43,152 nucleotides of DNA from Chitinophaga pinensis. GTDB lineage: Bacteria > Bacteroidota > Bacteroidia > Chitinophagales > Chitinophagaceae. Shown piece by piece: positions 8,498-16,868 of the stretch. The notes under the pieces were generated by a model. That model worked only from the letters and a program-made list of their open reading frames with translations. It ran no database searches and had not been told where the DNA came from. The first letter of the stretch is position 1. Each line of letters opens with the position of its first letter. The DNA lies in contig CAMCQV010000006.1 of assembly GCA_945877085.1 (NCBI GenBank), positions 1-43,152 on the forward strand, in the 5' to 3' direction. Both the position numbers and the translations under genes were made by a program.

Positions 8498-8505
8498 CAA
8501 AGGTA
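8498..8505 (-). promoter_or_regulatory. Bacteroidota-type -7 promoter element for tpiA-lepA
   Basis: On the minus strand this reads TACCTTTG, an exact match to the TAnnTTTG core used by the Bacteroidota primary sigma factor. It lies 20 nt before the chosen tpiA ATG (8478), in the short gap after the GlmU-like stop. No clear -33 TTTG was identified. Confidence 0.65.
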
Positions 8506-8519
8506 ACTAAAAAATAGCG

Positions 8520-9677
8520 CTATTCCATATGAAACAAAGCAGTTAAGACGGCCTTTTCGGCATCAGAGATTTGAAATCCCTTCATTTTTTTCCAATTTTG
8601 GATGTCTTCAATTGCTTTTTCCAAAACATAGCCTTTTGTGATACCCCAACTAAAATTTGGAATCATTTTTGGTAGCAGTCCATTTCCATAAATATTTGCG
8701 GAAGCACCAATATAAGATCCTGTGTTAATGCTTGATTGAATTGCAAATCGGGTATAATCGCCCACTAACATCCCCATTTTATTGCCAATGGTGTCCCATG
8801 ATTTTTGGTATTCATTCCAAATTTGTATTGAACCTGCCGTATTTTTTACATTACTATTACAAGTTCCAGCACCAAGATTACACCATTGTCCAATAATACT
8901 ATCCCCCAAATAACCTTCGTGCGCCTTATTGGAATAGCCCATTAGAATACTATTTTTTATCTCCCCTCCTATAGTACAATAGGGGCCAATTGAAGTTGCA
9001 CCATAAATACATGCATTCATTTTAACCACTGCTTTTTCTCCTAAAACAAATGGGCCTCTTATGGCAGCACCTTCCATGAGCATTGCATTTTTCCCTATAT
9101 ATATTGGGCCTTCTGTGGCATTTAAACTTACACCAGATAATGAAGCACCTTCTGCTATAAAAATATTTTCAGGACAAATTAAACGGTTAGATGAATCCAC
9201 AATTATTGAAGTTTGATTAGCAACTACTTGATTAAAATCAAGTAGAATCATTATGGCGTGTATTTGTAAAAGTTGGATTGGATTTTTTATAAATTTCGCA
9301 GGAATCGTCGTTTTTAAATTAGGGTCACCTAATAAGATTTTTCCAATTGCTCTTTCTTTAGAATTGGAAGCAATCCATTTACCTTCTTTGTCTAATAAAC
9401 TTTCACCTTCTTTTAAATTTAAAATGGCGTTTTTAATAGCAGCATCTGGTAAACAAGTTGAATTGATATAAAAGACAGCATCTTCATTTTGTAAAAAAGG
9501 AGCATCATATAAACCCTGTAAATAAGGACTTGTAAAAACCTGGCATTCTGAATTTAATTGTAAATCCCAACGTTCTTTTATGGAAAAAATACCCACCCTT
9601 ATTTCAGTCAAACTTCTAGTCATACTAAAAGGGTAAAAATGTACCATATCAGGCAAGTCGACTAAGACAAATTCCAT
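8520..9677 (-). CDS. GlmU-like sugar nucleotidyltransferase/acyltransferase family protein (Bacteroidota type)
   Basis: This 385-aa protein matches the alternative bacteroidete GlmU-like family (TIGR03991 type). The N-terminal part has the family hallmark SMTRSLTEIRVGIFSIKERW (~18-37) instead of the canonical LAAGxGTRM pyrophosphorylase loop. The second half (~170-350) is a left-handed beta helix of hexapeptide repeats with segments such as GEIKNSILMGYSNKAHEGYLGDS and GAGTCNSNVKN, as in bacterial N-acetyltransferase domains. It may supply UDP-GlcNAc by the GlcN-1-P acetylation/uridylylation route for peptidoglycan and LPS, but this is family inference; the family also contains proteins of unproved function. 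It has its own TATTTTTG box 18 nt upstream, divergent from pruA. Confidence 0.85.
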   Translation of the reverse strand: MEFVLVDLPDMVHFYPFSMTRSLTEIRVGIFSIKERWDLQLNSECQVFTSPYLQGLYDAPFLQNEDAVFYINSTCLPDAAIKNAILNLKEGESLLDKEGKWIASNSKERAIGKILLGDPNLKTTIPAKFIKNPIQLLQIHAIMILLDFNQVVANQTSIIVDSSNRLICPENIFIAEGASLSGVSLNATEGPIYIGKNAMLMEGAAIRGPFVLGEKAVVKMNACIYGATSIGPYCTIGGEIKNSILMGYSNKAHEGYLGDSIIGQWCNLGAGTCNSNVKNTAGSIQIWNEYQKSWDTIGNKMGMLVGDYTRFAIQSSINTGSYIGASANIYGNGLLPKMIPNFSWGITKGYVLEKAIEDIQNWKKMKGFQISDAEKAVLTALFHME

Positions 9678-9694
9678 AAAAGAGGTTTTAGGGT

Positions 9695-9702
9695 CAAAAA
9701 TA
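9695..9702 (-). promoter_or_regulatory. Bacteroidota-type -7 promoter element for the GlmU-like gene
   Basis: The minus strand reads TATTTTTG, an exact TAnnTTTG match, 18 nt upstream of the ATG at 9677 in the 105-bp divergent gap. Confidence 0.62.
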
Positions 9703-9756
9703 CGTTAAAGTCAAAATCTAAATTGATAAGTTCCTAACGCATGTTAATTTAATGCT

Positions 9757-9764
9757 TATTTTCG
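9757..9764 (+). promoter_or_regulatory. Probable -7 element for pruA (one mismatch)
   Basis: TATTTTCG differs from TAnnTTTG at one base and lies 19 nt before the pruA ATG at 9783. The same TTCG variant occurs at matched distance before the exonuclease gene (32637-32644). Confidence 0.4.
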
Positions 9765-9782
9765 TGTTCTAATCATTATAAT

Positions 9783-11414
9783 ATGCAACTAGGTTATTTT
9801 AATTATCCGTCTCCAGTAAACGAACCTGTTTTAAGTTATGCACCAGGTTCTCCAGAAAGAAAAGCATTGAAAGAAGCATTGGCTTCCTTAAAGAAAAAGA
9901 CATTGGACATTCCAATGTATATCAATGGAAAAGCAGTTAAAACTGGAAACACGAAGTCAATTCATCCACCTCATGAAACCAAACATGTACTTGGTCAATT
10001 CCATATTGGAACAAAATTGCATGTAGAAAAAGCCATCGAGTCAGCGTTGAAAGTGCGAGAGAATTGGTCGAATATGACATGGGAAACCAGGGCTCATATC
10101 TTTTTAAAAGCGGCAGATTTATTGGCTACAAAATATAGGTTCGAAATGAATGCATCAACGATGTTAGGGCAAAGTAAAAATGCCTATCAAGCTGAAATTG
10201 ATGCTGCATGTGAATTAATCGATTTCTTAAGATTCAATGTGCATTTTTTAAGCCAAATCTATCAACAACAACCTATCTCTTCTCCAGGTATGCACAACAG
10301 AATGGAATGGAGAGGTTTAGAAGGATTTGTATTAGCCATTACCCCATTTAATTTCACAGCCATTGGTGGAAATTTACCTGCATCTGCTGCCATGTGTGGT
10401 AATGTAGTTGTTTGGAAGCCCGCGAATACACAGATCTATTCTGCTCAATTATTCATGCGTATTTTAAAAGAAGCTGGTTTGCCAGATGGTGTAATCAACA
10501 TTGTATATACTGATGGCCCAACTGTGGGTGATGTATGTTTCAAGCATCCAGATTTTGCAGGAGTGCATTTTACGGGTTCTACTGGCGTATTCAATCATAT
10601 GTGGAAGCAGATTGGAGAAAATATTTCTAACTATAAATCTTATCCAAGAATTGTAGGAGAAACTGGTGGAAAGGATTTCGTAATGGTACATCCAAGTGCA
10701 GATGTGGATACAGTTGTGACTGCATTAGCAAGAGGCGCATTTGAATACCAAGGGCAAAAATGTTCTGCAGCTTCAAGGGCTTATCTTCCAAGTAATATCG
10801 CTGCTGCTGTAAAAGCGAAATTGGTTAAAACAGTTCAAACCATGAAAATGGGTACTGTTGAAGATTTTAGCAATTTTGTGAATGCAGTTATTGATGAAAA
10901 GTCATTTAACAATATCTCAAAATACATTGCAACAGTTAAGAAGGACAAACAAGCTAAGATCTTGGTTGGCGGTAATGTCAATAAAACAAATGGCTGGTTC
11001 GTTGAACCAACTGTGATAGATACTAAAAATCCTAAATCGCTTACCATGTGCGAAGAGATTTTTGGGCCAGTATTGACCATCTATACCTATCCTGCAGGTC
11101 AATTCGAGAAAACATTAAAAGTATTGGATAGTACCTCTAAATATGCATTAACCGGTTCAATTATTTCTCAAGATAGAGCTTCTATCGAATTGGCTACCAA
11201 TGTGTTACGTCATTCTGCTGGTAATTTCTATATCAATGACAAGCCAACTGGAGCCGTGGTTGGGCAACAACCATTTGGTGGTGCAAGGGGTTCTGGTACA
11301 AATGATAAAGCCGGAAGTGCATTGAATTTATACCGTTGGTTAAGTGCTAGAACAATCAAAGAAACATTTAACCCTCCAACCGATTATAAGTATCCATTTT
11401 TAAACGAAGCATAA
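9783..11414 (+). CDS. pruA: L-glutamate gamma-semialdehyde (P5C) dehydrogenase
   Basis: This 543-aa ALDH-superfamily enzyme fits group 1 P5C dehydrogenases (~540 aa), which oxidise glutamate semialdehyde from proline catabolism to glutamate with NAD+. The N-terminal GYFNYPSPVNEPVLSYAPGSPER signature is typical. ITPFNFTAIGGNLPA carries the oxyanion Asn region. VGETGGKDF contains the general base (Glu ~293). YQGQKCSAASRAY contains the nucleophile (Cys ~327). No PutA-type proline dehydrogenase domain is fused, and no separate prodh gene is in the window. It reads toward pdhA 52 bp downstream, but pdhA has its own promoter element, so co-transcription is optional. Confidence 0.96.
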   Translation: MQLGYFNYPSPVNEPVLSYAPGSPERKALKEALASLKKKTLDIPMYINGKAVKTGNTKSIHPPHETKHVLGQFHIGTKLHVEKAIESALKVRENWSNMTWETRAHIFLKAADLLATKYRFEMNASTMLGQSKNAYQAEIDAACELIDFLRFNVHFLSQIYQQQPISSPGMHNRMEWRGLEGFVLAITPFNFTAIGGNLPASAAMCGNVVVWKPANTQIYSAQLFMRILKEAGLPDGVINIVYTDGPTVGDVCFKHPDFAGVHFTGSTGVFNHMWKQIGENISNYKSYPRIVGETGGKDFVMVHPSADVDTVVTALARGAFEYQGQKCSAASRAYLPSNIAAAVKAKLVKTVQTMKMGTVEDFSNFVNAVIDEKSFNNISKYIATVKKDKQAKILVGGNVNKTNGWFVEPTVIDTKNPKSLTMCEEIFGPVLTIYTYPAGQFEKTLKVLDSTSKYALTGSIISQDRASIELATNVLRHSAGNFYINDKPTGAVVGQQPFGGARGSGTNDKAGSALNLYRWLSARTIKETFNPPTDYKYPFLNEA

Positions 11415-11438
11415 GGATAAATTATAGTCTTAAAATAC

Positions 11439-11446
11439 TATATTTG
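11439..11446 (+). promoter_or_regulatory. Bacteroidota-type -7 promoter element for pdhA
   Basis: TATATTTG is an exact TAnnTTTG match, 21 nt before the GTG start of pdhA and in the short gap after pruA. Confidence 0.65.
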
Positions 11447-11466
11447 CTACTCAAAAAACAAGGACT

Positions 11467-12462
11467 GTGGCGCAAAAATTTTCTAAAGAAACCTATCTAT
11501 ATTGGTACGAATTGATGCAATTAATCCGTCAATTTGAATCAAAATCAGAGGAAATGTATAAAATGGCGGGTAAAATCCGTGGATTCTTTCACGTATACAA
11601 TGGCCAGGAAGCAATTGCTGCAGGTTGTATGACTGCTACGAATCATGAAGATCCCTTTATAACTGGTTACCGTGACCACGGTTTAGCTTTAGCAAAAGGC
11701 ATGAGTCCAAATGCTGCCATGGCCGAATTGTATGGTAAAGCAACTGGTTGCTCAAAAGGAAAAGGTGGAAGTATGCACTTATTTGATAAGGCTAACTACT
11801 TTTTTGGTGGACATGGGATTGTAGGTGCTCAAATTGGTACAGGTGCTGGTTTAGCTTTTGCAGAACAATATCGTGGATCTAAAAATGTGGTATTGTGTTT
11901 TTTTGGTGATGGTGCTGCAAGACAAGGTATGTTACACGAAGTTTTTAACCTTGCGATGTTATGGAAATTGCCAGTTGTATTTATCTGTGAAAACAATAAC
12001 TACGCAATGGGTACTTCTATCGAAAGAACAAGTAATGTGATCGATATCTATAAATTAGCGGACGCATATGAAATGCCTTCTGATAAGTTGGATGGTATGA
12101 CGCCAGAAATAGTACACGAAGGTGTAGCTAGAGCTGTTAAAAGAGCTAGAGATGGTGAAGGCCCTACGCTTTTAGAAATGAAAACCTATCGCTATAGAGG
12201 ACACTCTGTATCAGATCCTCAAAAGTATAGATCTAAGGATGAGGTAGAAGAATACAAGGATCAAGATCCAATCCTTAAAGTTAGAAAGACCATTTTAGAA
12301 AATAATTTTGCAACAGAAGCGACATTGCAAGAGATTGATGAAAAAATCAATGGTATTGTTGAAGCCTCCGTGAAATTTGCTGAGGACAGTCCTTGGCCAG
12401 ATGATAGCGAAGTATTGAAGGATGTGTATATTGATCAAAATTATCCATTTATCGTAGACTAA
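11467..12462 (+). CDS. pdhA: Pyruvate dehydrogenase E1 component, alpha subunit (GTG start)
   Basis: This 331-aa protein has the PDH E1-alpha motifs: HGIVGAQIGTGAGLAFA (~118-134), the thiamine diphosphate motif GDGAARQG through ENNNYAMGTS (~144-179), and the phosphorylation-loop region YRYRGHSVSDPQKYRSKDEVEEY. With the beta subunit and E2/E3 it decarboxylates pyruvate to acetyl-CoA. The start is GTG: the frame is open upstream only to a TAA at 11431 and contains no ATG, while GTG-Ala-Gln-Lys-Phe-Ser-Lys-Glu-Thr fits the family N-terminus. The TATATTTG box 21 nt upstream agrees. The E1-beta gene is not adjacent. The E2 gene at 25865 lies 13 kb away and may serve this or another 2-oxoacid complex. 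Confidence 0.95.
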   Translation: MAQKFSKETYLYWYELMQLIRQFESKSEEMYKMAGKIRGFFHVYNGQEAIAAGCMTATNHEDPFITGYRDHGLALAKGMSPNAAMAELYGKATGCSKGKGGSMHLFDKANYFFGGHGIVGAQIGTGAGLAFAEQYRGSKNVVLCFFGDGAARQGMLHEVFNLAMLWKLPVVFICENNNYAMGTSIERTSNVIDIYKLADAYEMPSDKLDGMTPEIVHEGVARAVKRARDGEGPTLLEMKTYRYRGHSVSDPQKYRSKDEVEEYKDQDPILKVRKTILENNFATEATLQEIDEKINGIVEASVKFAEDSPWPDDSEVLKDVYIDQNYPFIVD

Positions 12463-12480
12463 TTATTTTAACCAAATCAT

Positions 12481-13131
12481 ATGAGCGAATTACAAGAAGA
12501 ACAAGCACCAGTATCAATTACAAAAAAGAACCAACATTTAATTGTTTATTTATTAGTAGGCGGATTGATTGCTGCAGCCGGCATTTTTGGATACACTGAA
12601 TTATACCAAAAACCTTTAGAAGCAAAAGCTGCTGATGCAATGTATGTTGCAGAAAAATATTTTGCAAATGATTCATCAGAATTCGTTTTAAATGGTGATG
12701 GAACTAGTAAAGGTGTATTGTACATTATCAAAGAATTTAGTGGAACAAAAGCAGCTAATCTTGCAAAATATTATGCAGGTATGAGTTATTACAGATTAAA
12801 GGATTACAATAAAGCAATTGACTACTTGAAAGATTTTTCTACCAATGCGAAGCAAGTACAAGCAGTTGCTTATGGTTCTATTGGTGATGCTTATTCTGAA
12901 TTAAAAAAGAATGAGGAAGCAATAGAATACTATAAAAAAGCTGGAACTCATTTCCCAGAAGATGAAGCAATCTCATCTGAATATTTATTCCGAGCAGCTT
13001 CTTTCTTAGAACTAAATGGCAAAAATGATGCAGCTTTAGAAATCTACAAGCAAATCAAGCAAGATTATCCAAAATCTGAGAAAGGTTTTAGCATTGATAA
13101 ATATATCAACAGACTACAAGTTCAACCTTAA
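12481..13131 (+). CDS. Membrane-anchored TPR protein (YfgM-like)
   Basis: This 216-aa protein has a short cytoplasmic N-terminus (~1-19), one membrane helix (~20-42, LIVYLLVGGLIAAAGIFGY) and a periplasmic part with three or four tetratricopeptide-like repeats (~80-210, e.g. AKYYAGMSYYRLKDYNKAIDYL). This layout matches YfgM, a SecYEG-associated periplasmic chaperone adaptor, and related TPR_21 proteins; function in Bacteroidota is not established. It starts 18 bp after pdhA and ends 18 bp before a strong intrinsic terminator, so it is probably the last gene of the pdhA transcript. Confidence 0.8.
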   Translation: MSELQEEQAPVSITKKNQHLIVYLLVGGLIAAAGIFGYTELYQKPLEAKAADAMYVAEKYFANDSSEFVLNGDGTSKGVLYIIKEFSGTKAANLAKYYAGMSYYRLKDYNKAIDYLKDFSTNAKQVQAVAYGSIGDAYSELKKNEEAIEYYKKAGTHFPEDEAISSEYLFRAASFLELNGKNDAALEIYKQIKQDYPKSEKGFSIDKYINRLQVQP

Positions 13132-13148
13132 TTTGGTTGCTAAAAATA

Positions 13149-13185
13149 TTAAAAAGGCATTCTTTCTTTAAGAATGCCTTTTTAA
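13149..13185. terminator. Intrinsic terminator after the YfgM-like gene
   Basis: The perfect 14-bp inverted repeat AAAAAGGCATTCTT (13151-13164) / AAGAATGCCTTTTT (13170-13183), loop TCTTT, has T and A runs on both sides and a stem that extends by two more A-T pairs. It can terminate the pdhA-YfgM transcript and separates it from lutA. Confidence 0.9.
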
Positions 13186-13215
13186 TTTATTGGAAAGAAA
13201 TCCTTAATTTAGACC

Positions 13216-13935
13216 ATGCAAGTTCAACTCTTTATACCCTGTTTTATAGATCAATTGTACCCTCAGGTTGCATTTAATACTGTAAAAATATTAGAGAAAG
13301 CTGGATGTACAGTAAAGTATAATACACAACAAACTTGTTGTGGTCAGCCAGCTTTTAATGCAGGATTTTGGGGCGAGTCAAAAGATGTTTGTACAAAATT
13401 TGTACAAGACTTTGATGGCGCAGATTATATAGTAAGTCCAAGTGCAAGTTGTGCAGGATTTGTAAGAAATCATTATGGTAAACTTTTTGAGAACAATGCC
13501 TTTCAAAGTCCAGCAAAAAAAGTGTCCTCACAAATTTTTGAATTATCTGAATTCTTAGTTAAAATTTTAGGTATTACAGATTTAGGAGCTAGTTTCAATG
13601 GTAAAGCAACCTACCATGATAGTTGTGCGGGACTTAGAGAATGTAATATTAAAGCAGAACCTAGAGCCTTATTGAGTCAAGTGAATGGACTTGAACTAGT
13701 CGAGATGCATGACAACGAAACATGTTGTGGTTTTGGTGGAAGTTTTGCAGTTAAATATGATACCATCAGTGTAGCTATGGCGGATCAAAAAATTGATAAC
13801 GCTGTTGCGACTGAGGCTGAATATATAATAAGTACAGACATGAGCTGCTTGATGCATATCGATGGACGTATCAATCACAATGGACAAAAGATCAAAGTCA
13901 TGCATTTGGCGGATATCCTTGCAAGCGGTTATTAA
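13216..13935 (+). CDS. LutA/YkgE-type iron-sulfur (CCG domain) oxidoreductase subunit
   Basis: This 239-aa protein contains two cysteine-rich CCG domains. The first starts with FIPCFIDQLYPQ and reaches TCCGQPAFN (~41-49). The second has YHDSCAGLREC (~136-146) and ETCCGFGGSF (~171-180). The family includes LutA (lactate utilisation), GlpC and heterodisulfide reductase HdrB modules, which pass electrons from a hydroxyacid through noncubane or 4Fe-4S clusters. The length and single-module architecture fit LutA/YkgE. The usual partners LutB and LutC are not adjacent: the next gene is an EVE protein and the previous one is a TPR protein. The physiological substrate is therefore uncertain. Confidence 0.88.
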   Translation: MQVQLFIPCFIDQLYPQVAFNTVKILEKAGCTVKYNTQQTCCGQPAFNAGFWGESKDVCTKFVQDFDGADYIVSPSASCAGFVRNHYGKLFENNAFQSPAKKVSSQIFELSEFLVKILGITDLGASFNGKATYHDSCAGLRECNIKAEPRALLSQVNGLELVEMHDNETCCGFGGSFAVKYDTISVAMADQKIDNAVATEAEYIISTDMSCLMHIDGRINHNGQKIKVMHLADILASGY

Positions 13936-14011
13936 TTTTAGTGCGCTATATTTATAGCCTTACTCAACATTTTATATTGTCAGTTGTTATAGAATAAATA
14001 ATATCTTTTTT

Positions 14012-14422
14012 ATGGCTTATTGGTTAATCAAATCTGAACCTTTTAAATATTCTTGGGATCAATTCAATAAAGACAAACGTACTTTTTGGGATGGTGTAAG
14101 AAATTATGGTGCAAGAAACAATTTAAGATCCATGAAAAAAGGAGATCTAGCATTTTGGTACCATAGCAACGAAGGGATGGAAATTGTGGGTATTGCAAAA
14201 GTGGTTAAGGAAGCTTACCAAGACCCTACCACAGAAGAGACAGCATGGTTGGCAGTCGATTTTGCGCCCCATAAAAAATTGAAACATCCAGTCACATTAG
14301 CAGATGTGAAGGCCAATACCAATTTGAAAGATATGGCACTGGTAAGATTAGGAAGACTATCCGTTCAGCCCGTTACGAATGCGGAGTGGGAAGAAGTGAT
14401 GAAGATGAGCCAAGGAAAATAA
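14012..14422 (+). CDS. EVE domain-containing protein (YTH-like modified-base binding fold)
   Basis: This 136-aa protein is a single EVE domain of PUA-like fold. The family N-terminus AYWLIKSEPFKYSWDQF is followed by FWDGVRNYGARNNLRSMKKGDLAFWYHSNEG (~25-55) and the conserved ALVRLGRLSVQPVT (~112-125). EVE proteins are related to eukaryotic YTH domains and are thought to bind modified bases in DNA or RNA; in prokaryotes some are fused to restriction enzymes. This copy stands alone, as in many housekeeping versions near human THYN1 in sequence, so a defence role is not indicated by context. A TATATTTA element lies well upstream, but the promoter is unclear. It converges with the SpmAB gene 30 bp away. 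Confidence 0.92.
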   Translation: MAYWLIKSEPFKYSWDQFNKDKRTFWDGVRNYGARNNLRSMKKGDLAFWYHSNEGMEIVGIAKVVKEAYQDPTTEETAWLAVDFAPHKKLKHPVTLADVKANTNLKDMALVRLGRLSVQPVTNAEWEEVMKMSQGK

Positions 14423-14452
14423 TAGCTAAAAAATGATTTGTTGATTTAATGT

Positions 14453-15685
14453 TTAGTGAAAAAAGGAATAGCCAATAAATATGGCAATGACCACTCCTAT
14501 TAAATCTGCAAATAAACCTGCCCAAACTGCATACCTTACTTTCTTAATTCCAACACTTCCAAAATACAAGGCAATAATATAAAAAGTGGTATCTGCAGAA
14601 CCTTGAAATATAGAAGCCAATTTACCTACAAATGAATCTGGCCCCTGTGTTTGAAATATGTCAAGCATCATACCCCTAGCCCCACTTCCACTTAAAGGTT
14701 TCATGATGGCAACTGGCAAAGCCCCAACAAAATCGGTATTCATTCCTGTAAGTTGTATTAAAAAACTTATTCCATTCAATACATAGATCATGGCACCGCT
14801 ATCTCTAAACACGCGAATCGCAACCAACATGGCTACTAAATATGGAATGATCTTCACAATCACATCAAATCCGTTTTTAGCGCCTTCTATAAATGCATCA
14901 AAAACAGACACTTTTTTATAGGCACCTCCAAGAATGATCGCTACCACAATCCCGATTAAAATACTAGATCCTGCAATTTTTGAAAATAATTCTTTTTGAA
15001 CAGGTGAAAGGCTATTGACAACAAATAAAACAGTCCCCATAAAAAACACTAGTCCCAATAACCAACCAATCAATACCCTATCCCATTTTATTTTTTGATA
15101 TAAACCCACCACAATAATCGAAGCTAATGTGGTACCAATTGTGGCCAAAACACAGGGGATAAAAATACTTGCAGCATCTTGAGAACCTGCCGCTAAACGA
15201 TAGGATATGATTGTTAAAGGTATAATTGTCAATCCGCTCGTATGCAGCACTAAGAACATGATTTGTGCATTGGTTGCTTTCTCTTTCTCTGGATTTAAAC
15301 TTTGTAAACTTTCCATTGCTTTTAAACCAAATGGCGTAGCGGCATTGTCTAAACCTAACATATTGGCACTAAAATTCATGACCATCTGCCCCATGGCAGG
15401 ATGATTCTGTGGTACTTCTGGGAATAAACGACTTAAAAATGGGTTCATCCATTTGGCTAATTTTTGAATTGCCCCAGCTTTTTCAGCAATATTCATCAAT
15501 CCTAAAAAGAAAACCATGGTTCCAGCTAGTGGAAAAGCAACATCAATGACCGAGGATTTTGCTGAATCAAATAATCCATCGGCTAAAAGCTTAAATATCT
15601 CTGTATCTCCTAAAAAGATCAATTTTAAGAGTGCCACCACAAAAGCAATTACAAAAAAAGCGATCCAGATGATATTCAATGCCAT
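14453..15685 (-). CDS. Fused SpmA-SpmB nucleoside-recognition (Gate) membrane protein
   Basis: This 410-aa polytopic membrane protein joins a SpmA-like half (~1-195, containing AEKAGAIQKLAKWMNPFLSRLFPEVP and ANMLGLDNAATPFGLKAM) to a SpmB-like half (~200-410, containing IPYLVAMLVAIRVFRDSGAM and FQGSADTTFYIIALYFGSVG). The two proteins are separate spore-maturation genes in Bacillus, whereas Bacteroidota carry the fusion and do not sporulate. Its substrate is unknown; Gate-domain proteins resemble parts of nucleoside transporters. A TATATTAG box (15704-15711, one mismatch) lies 19 nt upstream. The gene is monocistronic and divergent from ychF. Confidence 0.9.
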   Translation of the reverse strand: MALNIIWIAFFVIAFVVALLKLIFLGDTEIFKLLADGLFDSAKSSVIDVAFPLAGTMVFFLGLMNIAEKAGAIQKLAKWMNPFLSRLFPEVPQNHPAMGQMVMNFSANMLGLDNAATPFGLKAMESLQSLNPEKEKATNAQIMFLVLHTSGLTIIPLTIISYRLAAGSQDAASIFIPCVLATIGTTLASIIVVGLYQKIKWDRVLIGWLLGLVFFMGTVLFVVNSLSPVQKELFSKIAGSSILIGIVVAIILGGAYKKVSVFDAFIEGAKNGFDVIVKIIPYLVAMLVAIRVFRDSGAMIYVLNGISFLIQLTGMNTDFVGALPVAIMKPLSGSGARGMMLDIFQTQGPDSFVGKLASIFQGSADTTFYIIALYFGSVGIKKVRYAVWAGLFADLIGVVIAIFIGYSFFH

Positions 15686-15703
15686 ATCTAATTGTTTATG
15701 ATA

Positions 15704-15711
15704 CTAATATA
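15704..15711 (-). promoter_or_regulatory. Probable -7 element for the SpmAB gene (one mismatch)
   Basis: The minus strand reads TATATTAG, one base off TAnnTTTG, 19 nt before the ATG at 15685. Confidence 0.4.
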
Positions 15712-15733
15712 GCCCATTTTGCGATTAGAATTG

Positions 15734-15741
15734 TATTTTTG
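15734..15741 (+). promoter_or_regulatory. Bacteroidota-type -7 promoter element for ychF
   Basis: TATTTTTG is an exact TAnnTTTG match, 24 nt before the ychF ATG at 15765, in the 79-bp divergent gap. Confidence 0.62.
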
Positions 15742-15764
15742 CAACCTTAACAATCTAAAATAAC

Positions 15765-16862
15765 ATGGCTTTACAGGCAGGCATTGTGGGTTTACCTAAC
15801 GTTGGCAAATCAACTTTATTTAACGCAGTTAGTAATAGTGCAAAAGCACAAGCAAGTAATTATCGTTTTTGTACGATCGAACCAAATGTTGGTTTAGTAG
15901 ATGTACCCGATACGCGTATCGGTCAATTGGCAGAATTGATTAATCCAACAAGAGTCGTTCCAACCCAATTAGAAATTGTGGATATCGCAGGTTTAGTTAA
16001 AGGCGCTAGCAAGGGTGAAGGATTGGGTAATAAATTTTTGGCAAATATTAGAGAAGTGAGTGCCATTATTCATGTGATCCGTTGTTTTGAAGATGAAAAT
16101 GTATTAAGAGAAGAAGGAAAAATCAATCCAATTGGTGATAAAGATATTATTGAAACAGAATTGCAATTAAAGGATTTAGATAGTGTAGAAAAGAAGATGC
16201 AACGTTCGGAGAAGATGGCTAAAACAGATCCTAAAGCAAAAGTGGAATTAGAAGTTTTACAAAAATGTAAAGCGCATTTAGAAGACGGAAGAAGCATCCG
16301 TTCTTTGGATTTATCAAAGGAAGACCTAACAGCAATTGCGGATATCTTTTTATTAACTGCAAAGCCAGTGATGTACGTAGCCAATGTAGATGAAGCCTCT
16401 ATGCATAATGGTAATGCCTATTCTGAACAATTGGTTGCAATGGCAAAACAAGAAGGTGCCGAAGTGATTGTAATGTGTAATAATATCGAAGCACAAATTT
16501 CTGAAATGGAAGACCCAGATGACAAGGCTTTATTTATGGAAGAATACCAAATGAAAGAACCTGCATTAAATAGATTGATTCAAACAGCCTATAAACTATT
16601 GAAATTAGAAACTTATTTCACAGCGGGTGTGCAAGAAGTTCGTGCCTGGACAATCGGTTCTGGCTGGAAAGCACCTCAGGCAGCGAGCGTGATACATACA
16701 GATTTTGAAAAAGGATTTATTAAAGCCGAAGTGATTGCATTTGATGATTTTATTAAATTCAAAAGTGAAGCAGCTTGCCGTGACAATGGTAAATTAAGAA
16801 TTGAAGGAAAAGAATACATTGTAAAAGATGGAGATGTAATGCATTTTAGATTTAACGTTTAA
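15765..16862 (+). CDS. ychF: Redox-regulated ATPase YchF (Obg-family)
   Basis: This is a full-length 365-aa YchF/Ola1. G1 is GLPNVGKSTLF (~8-18), G3 is DIAGLVKGASKGEGLGN (~72-88), and the G4 position reads NVDE rather than NKxD, which agrees with this family's preference for ATP over GTP. A coiled-coil insertion (~125-180) precedes G4, and the C-terminal TGS domain contains YFTAGVQEVRAWTIGSGWKAPQAA (~285-308). The protein binds ribosomes and modulates stress responses. It begins with its own TATTTTTG box and is followed after 6 bp by the glutaminyl cyclase gene, so the two are probably co-transcribed. Confidence 0.98.
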   Translation: MALQAGIVGLPNVGKSTLFNAVSNSAKAQASNYRFCTIEPNVGLVDVPDTRIGQLAELINPTRVVPTQLEIVDIAGLVKGASKGEGLGNKFLANIREVSAIIHVIRCFEDENVLREEGKINPIGDKDIIETELQLKDLDSVEKKMQRSEKMAKTDPKAKVELEVLQKCKAHLEDGRSIRSLDLSKEDLTAIADIFLLTAKPVMYVANVDEASMHNGNAYSEQLVAMAKQEGAEVIVMCNNIEAQISEMEDPDDKALFMEEYQMKEPALNRLIQTAYKLLKLETYFTAGVQEVRAWTIGSGWKAPQAASVIHTDFEKGFIKAEVIAFDDFIKFKSEAACRDNGKLRIEGKEYIVKDGDVMHFRFNV

Positions 16863-16868
16863 TATAGC

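Noticed and set aside
13945-13958. Small palindrome GCTATA-TT-TATAGC after lutA as a terminator
   Set aside because: Only 6-bp AT-rich arms and no T-tract follow; it is too weak to call.
14012-14422. EVE protein as part of a defence island
   Set aside because: No restriction, helicase-nuclease or toxin genes lie nearby and the sequence resembles the stand-alone housekeeping form.
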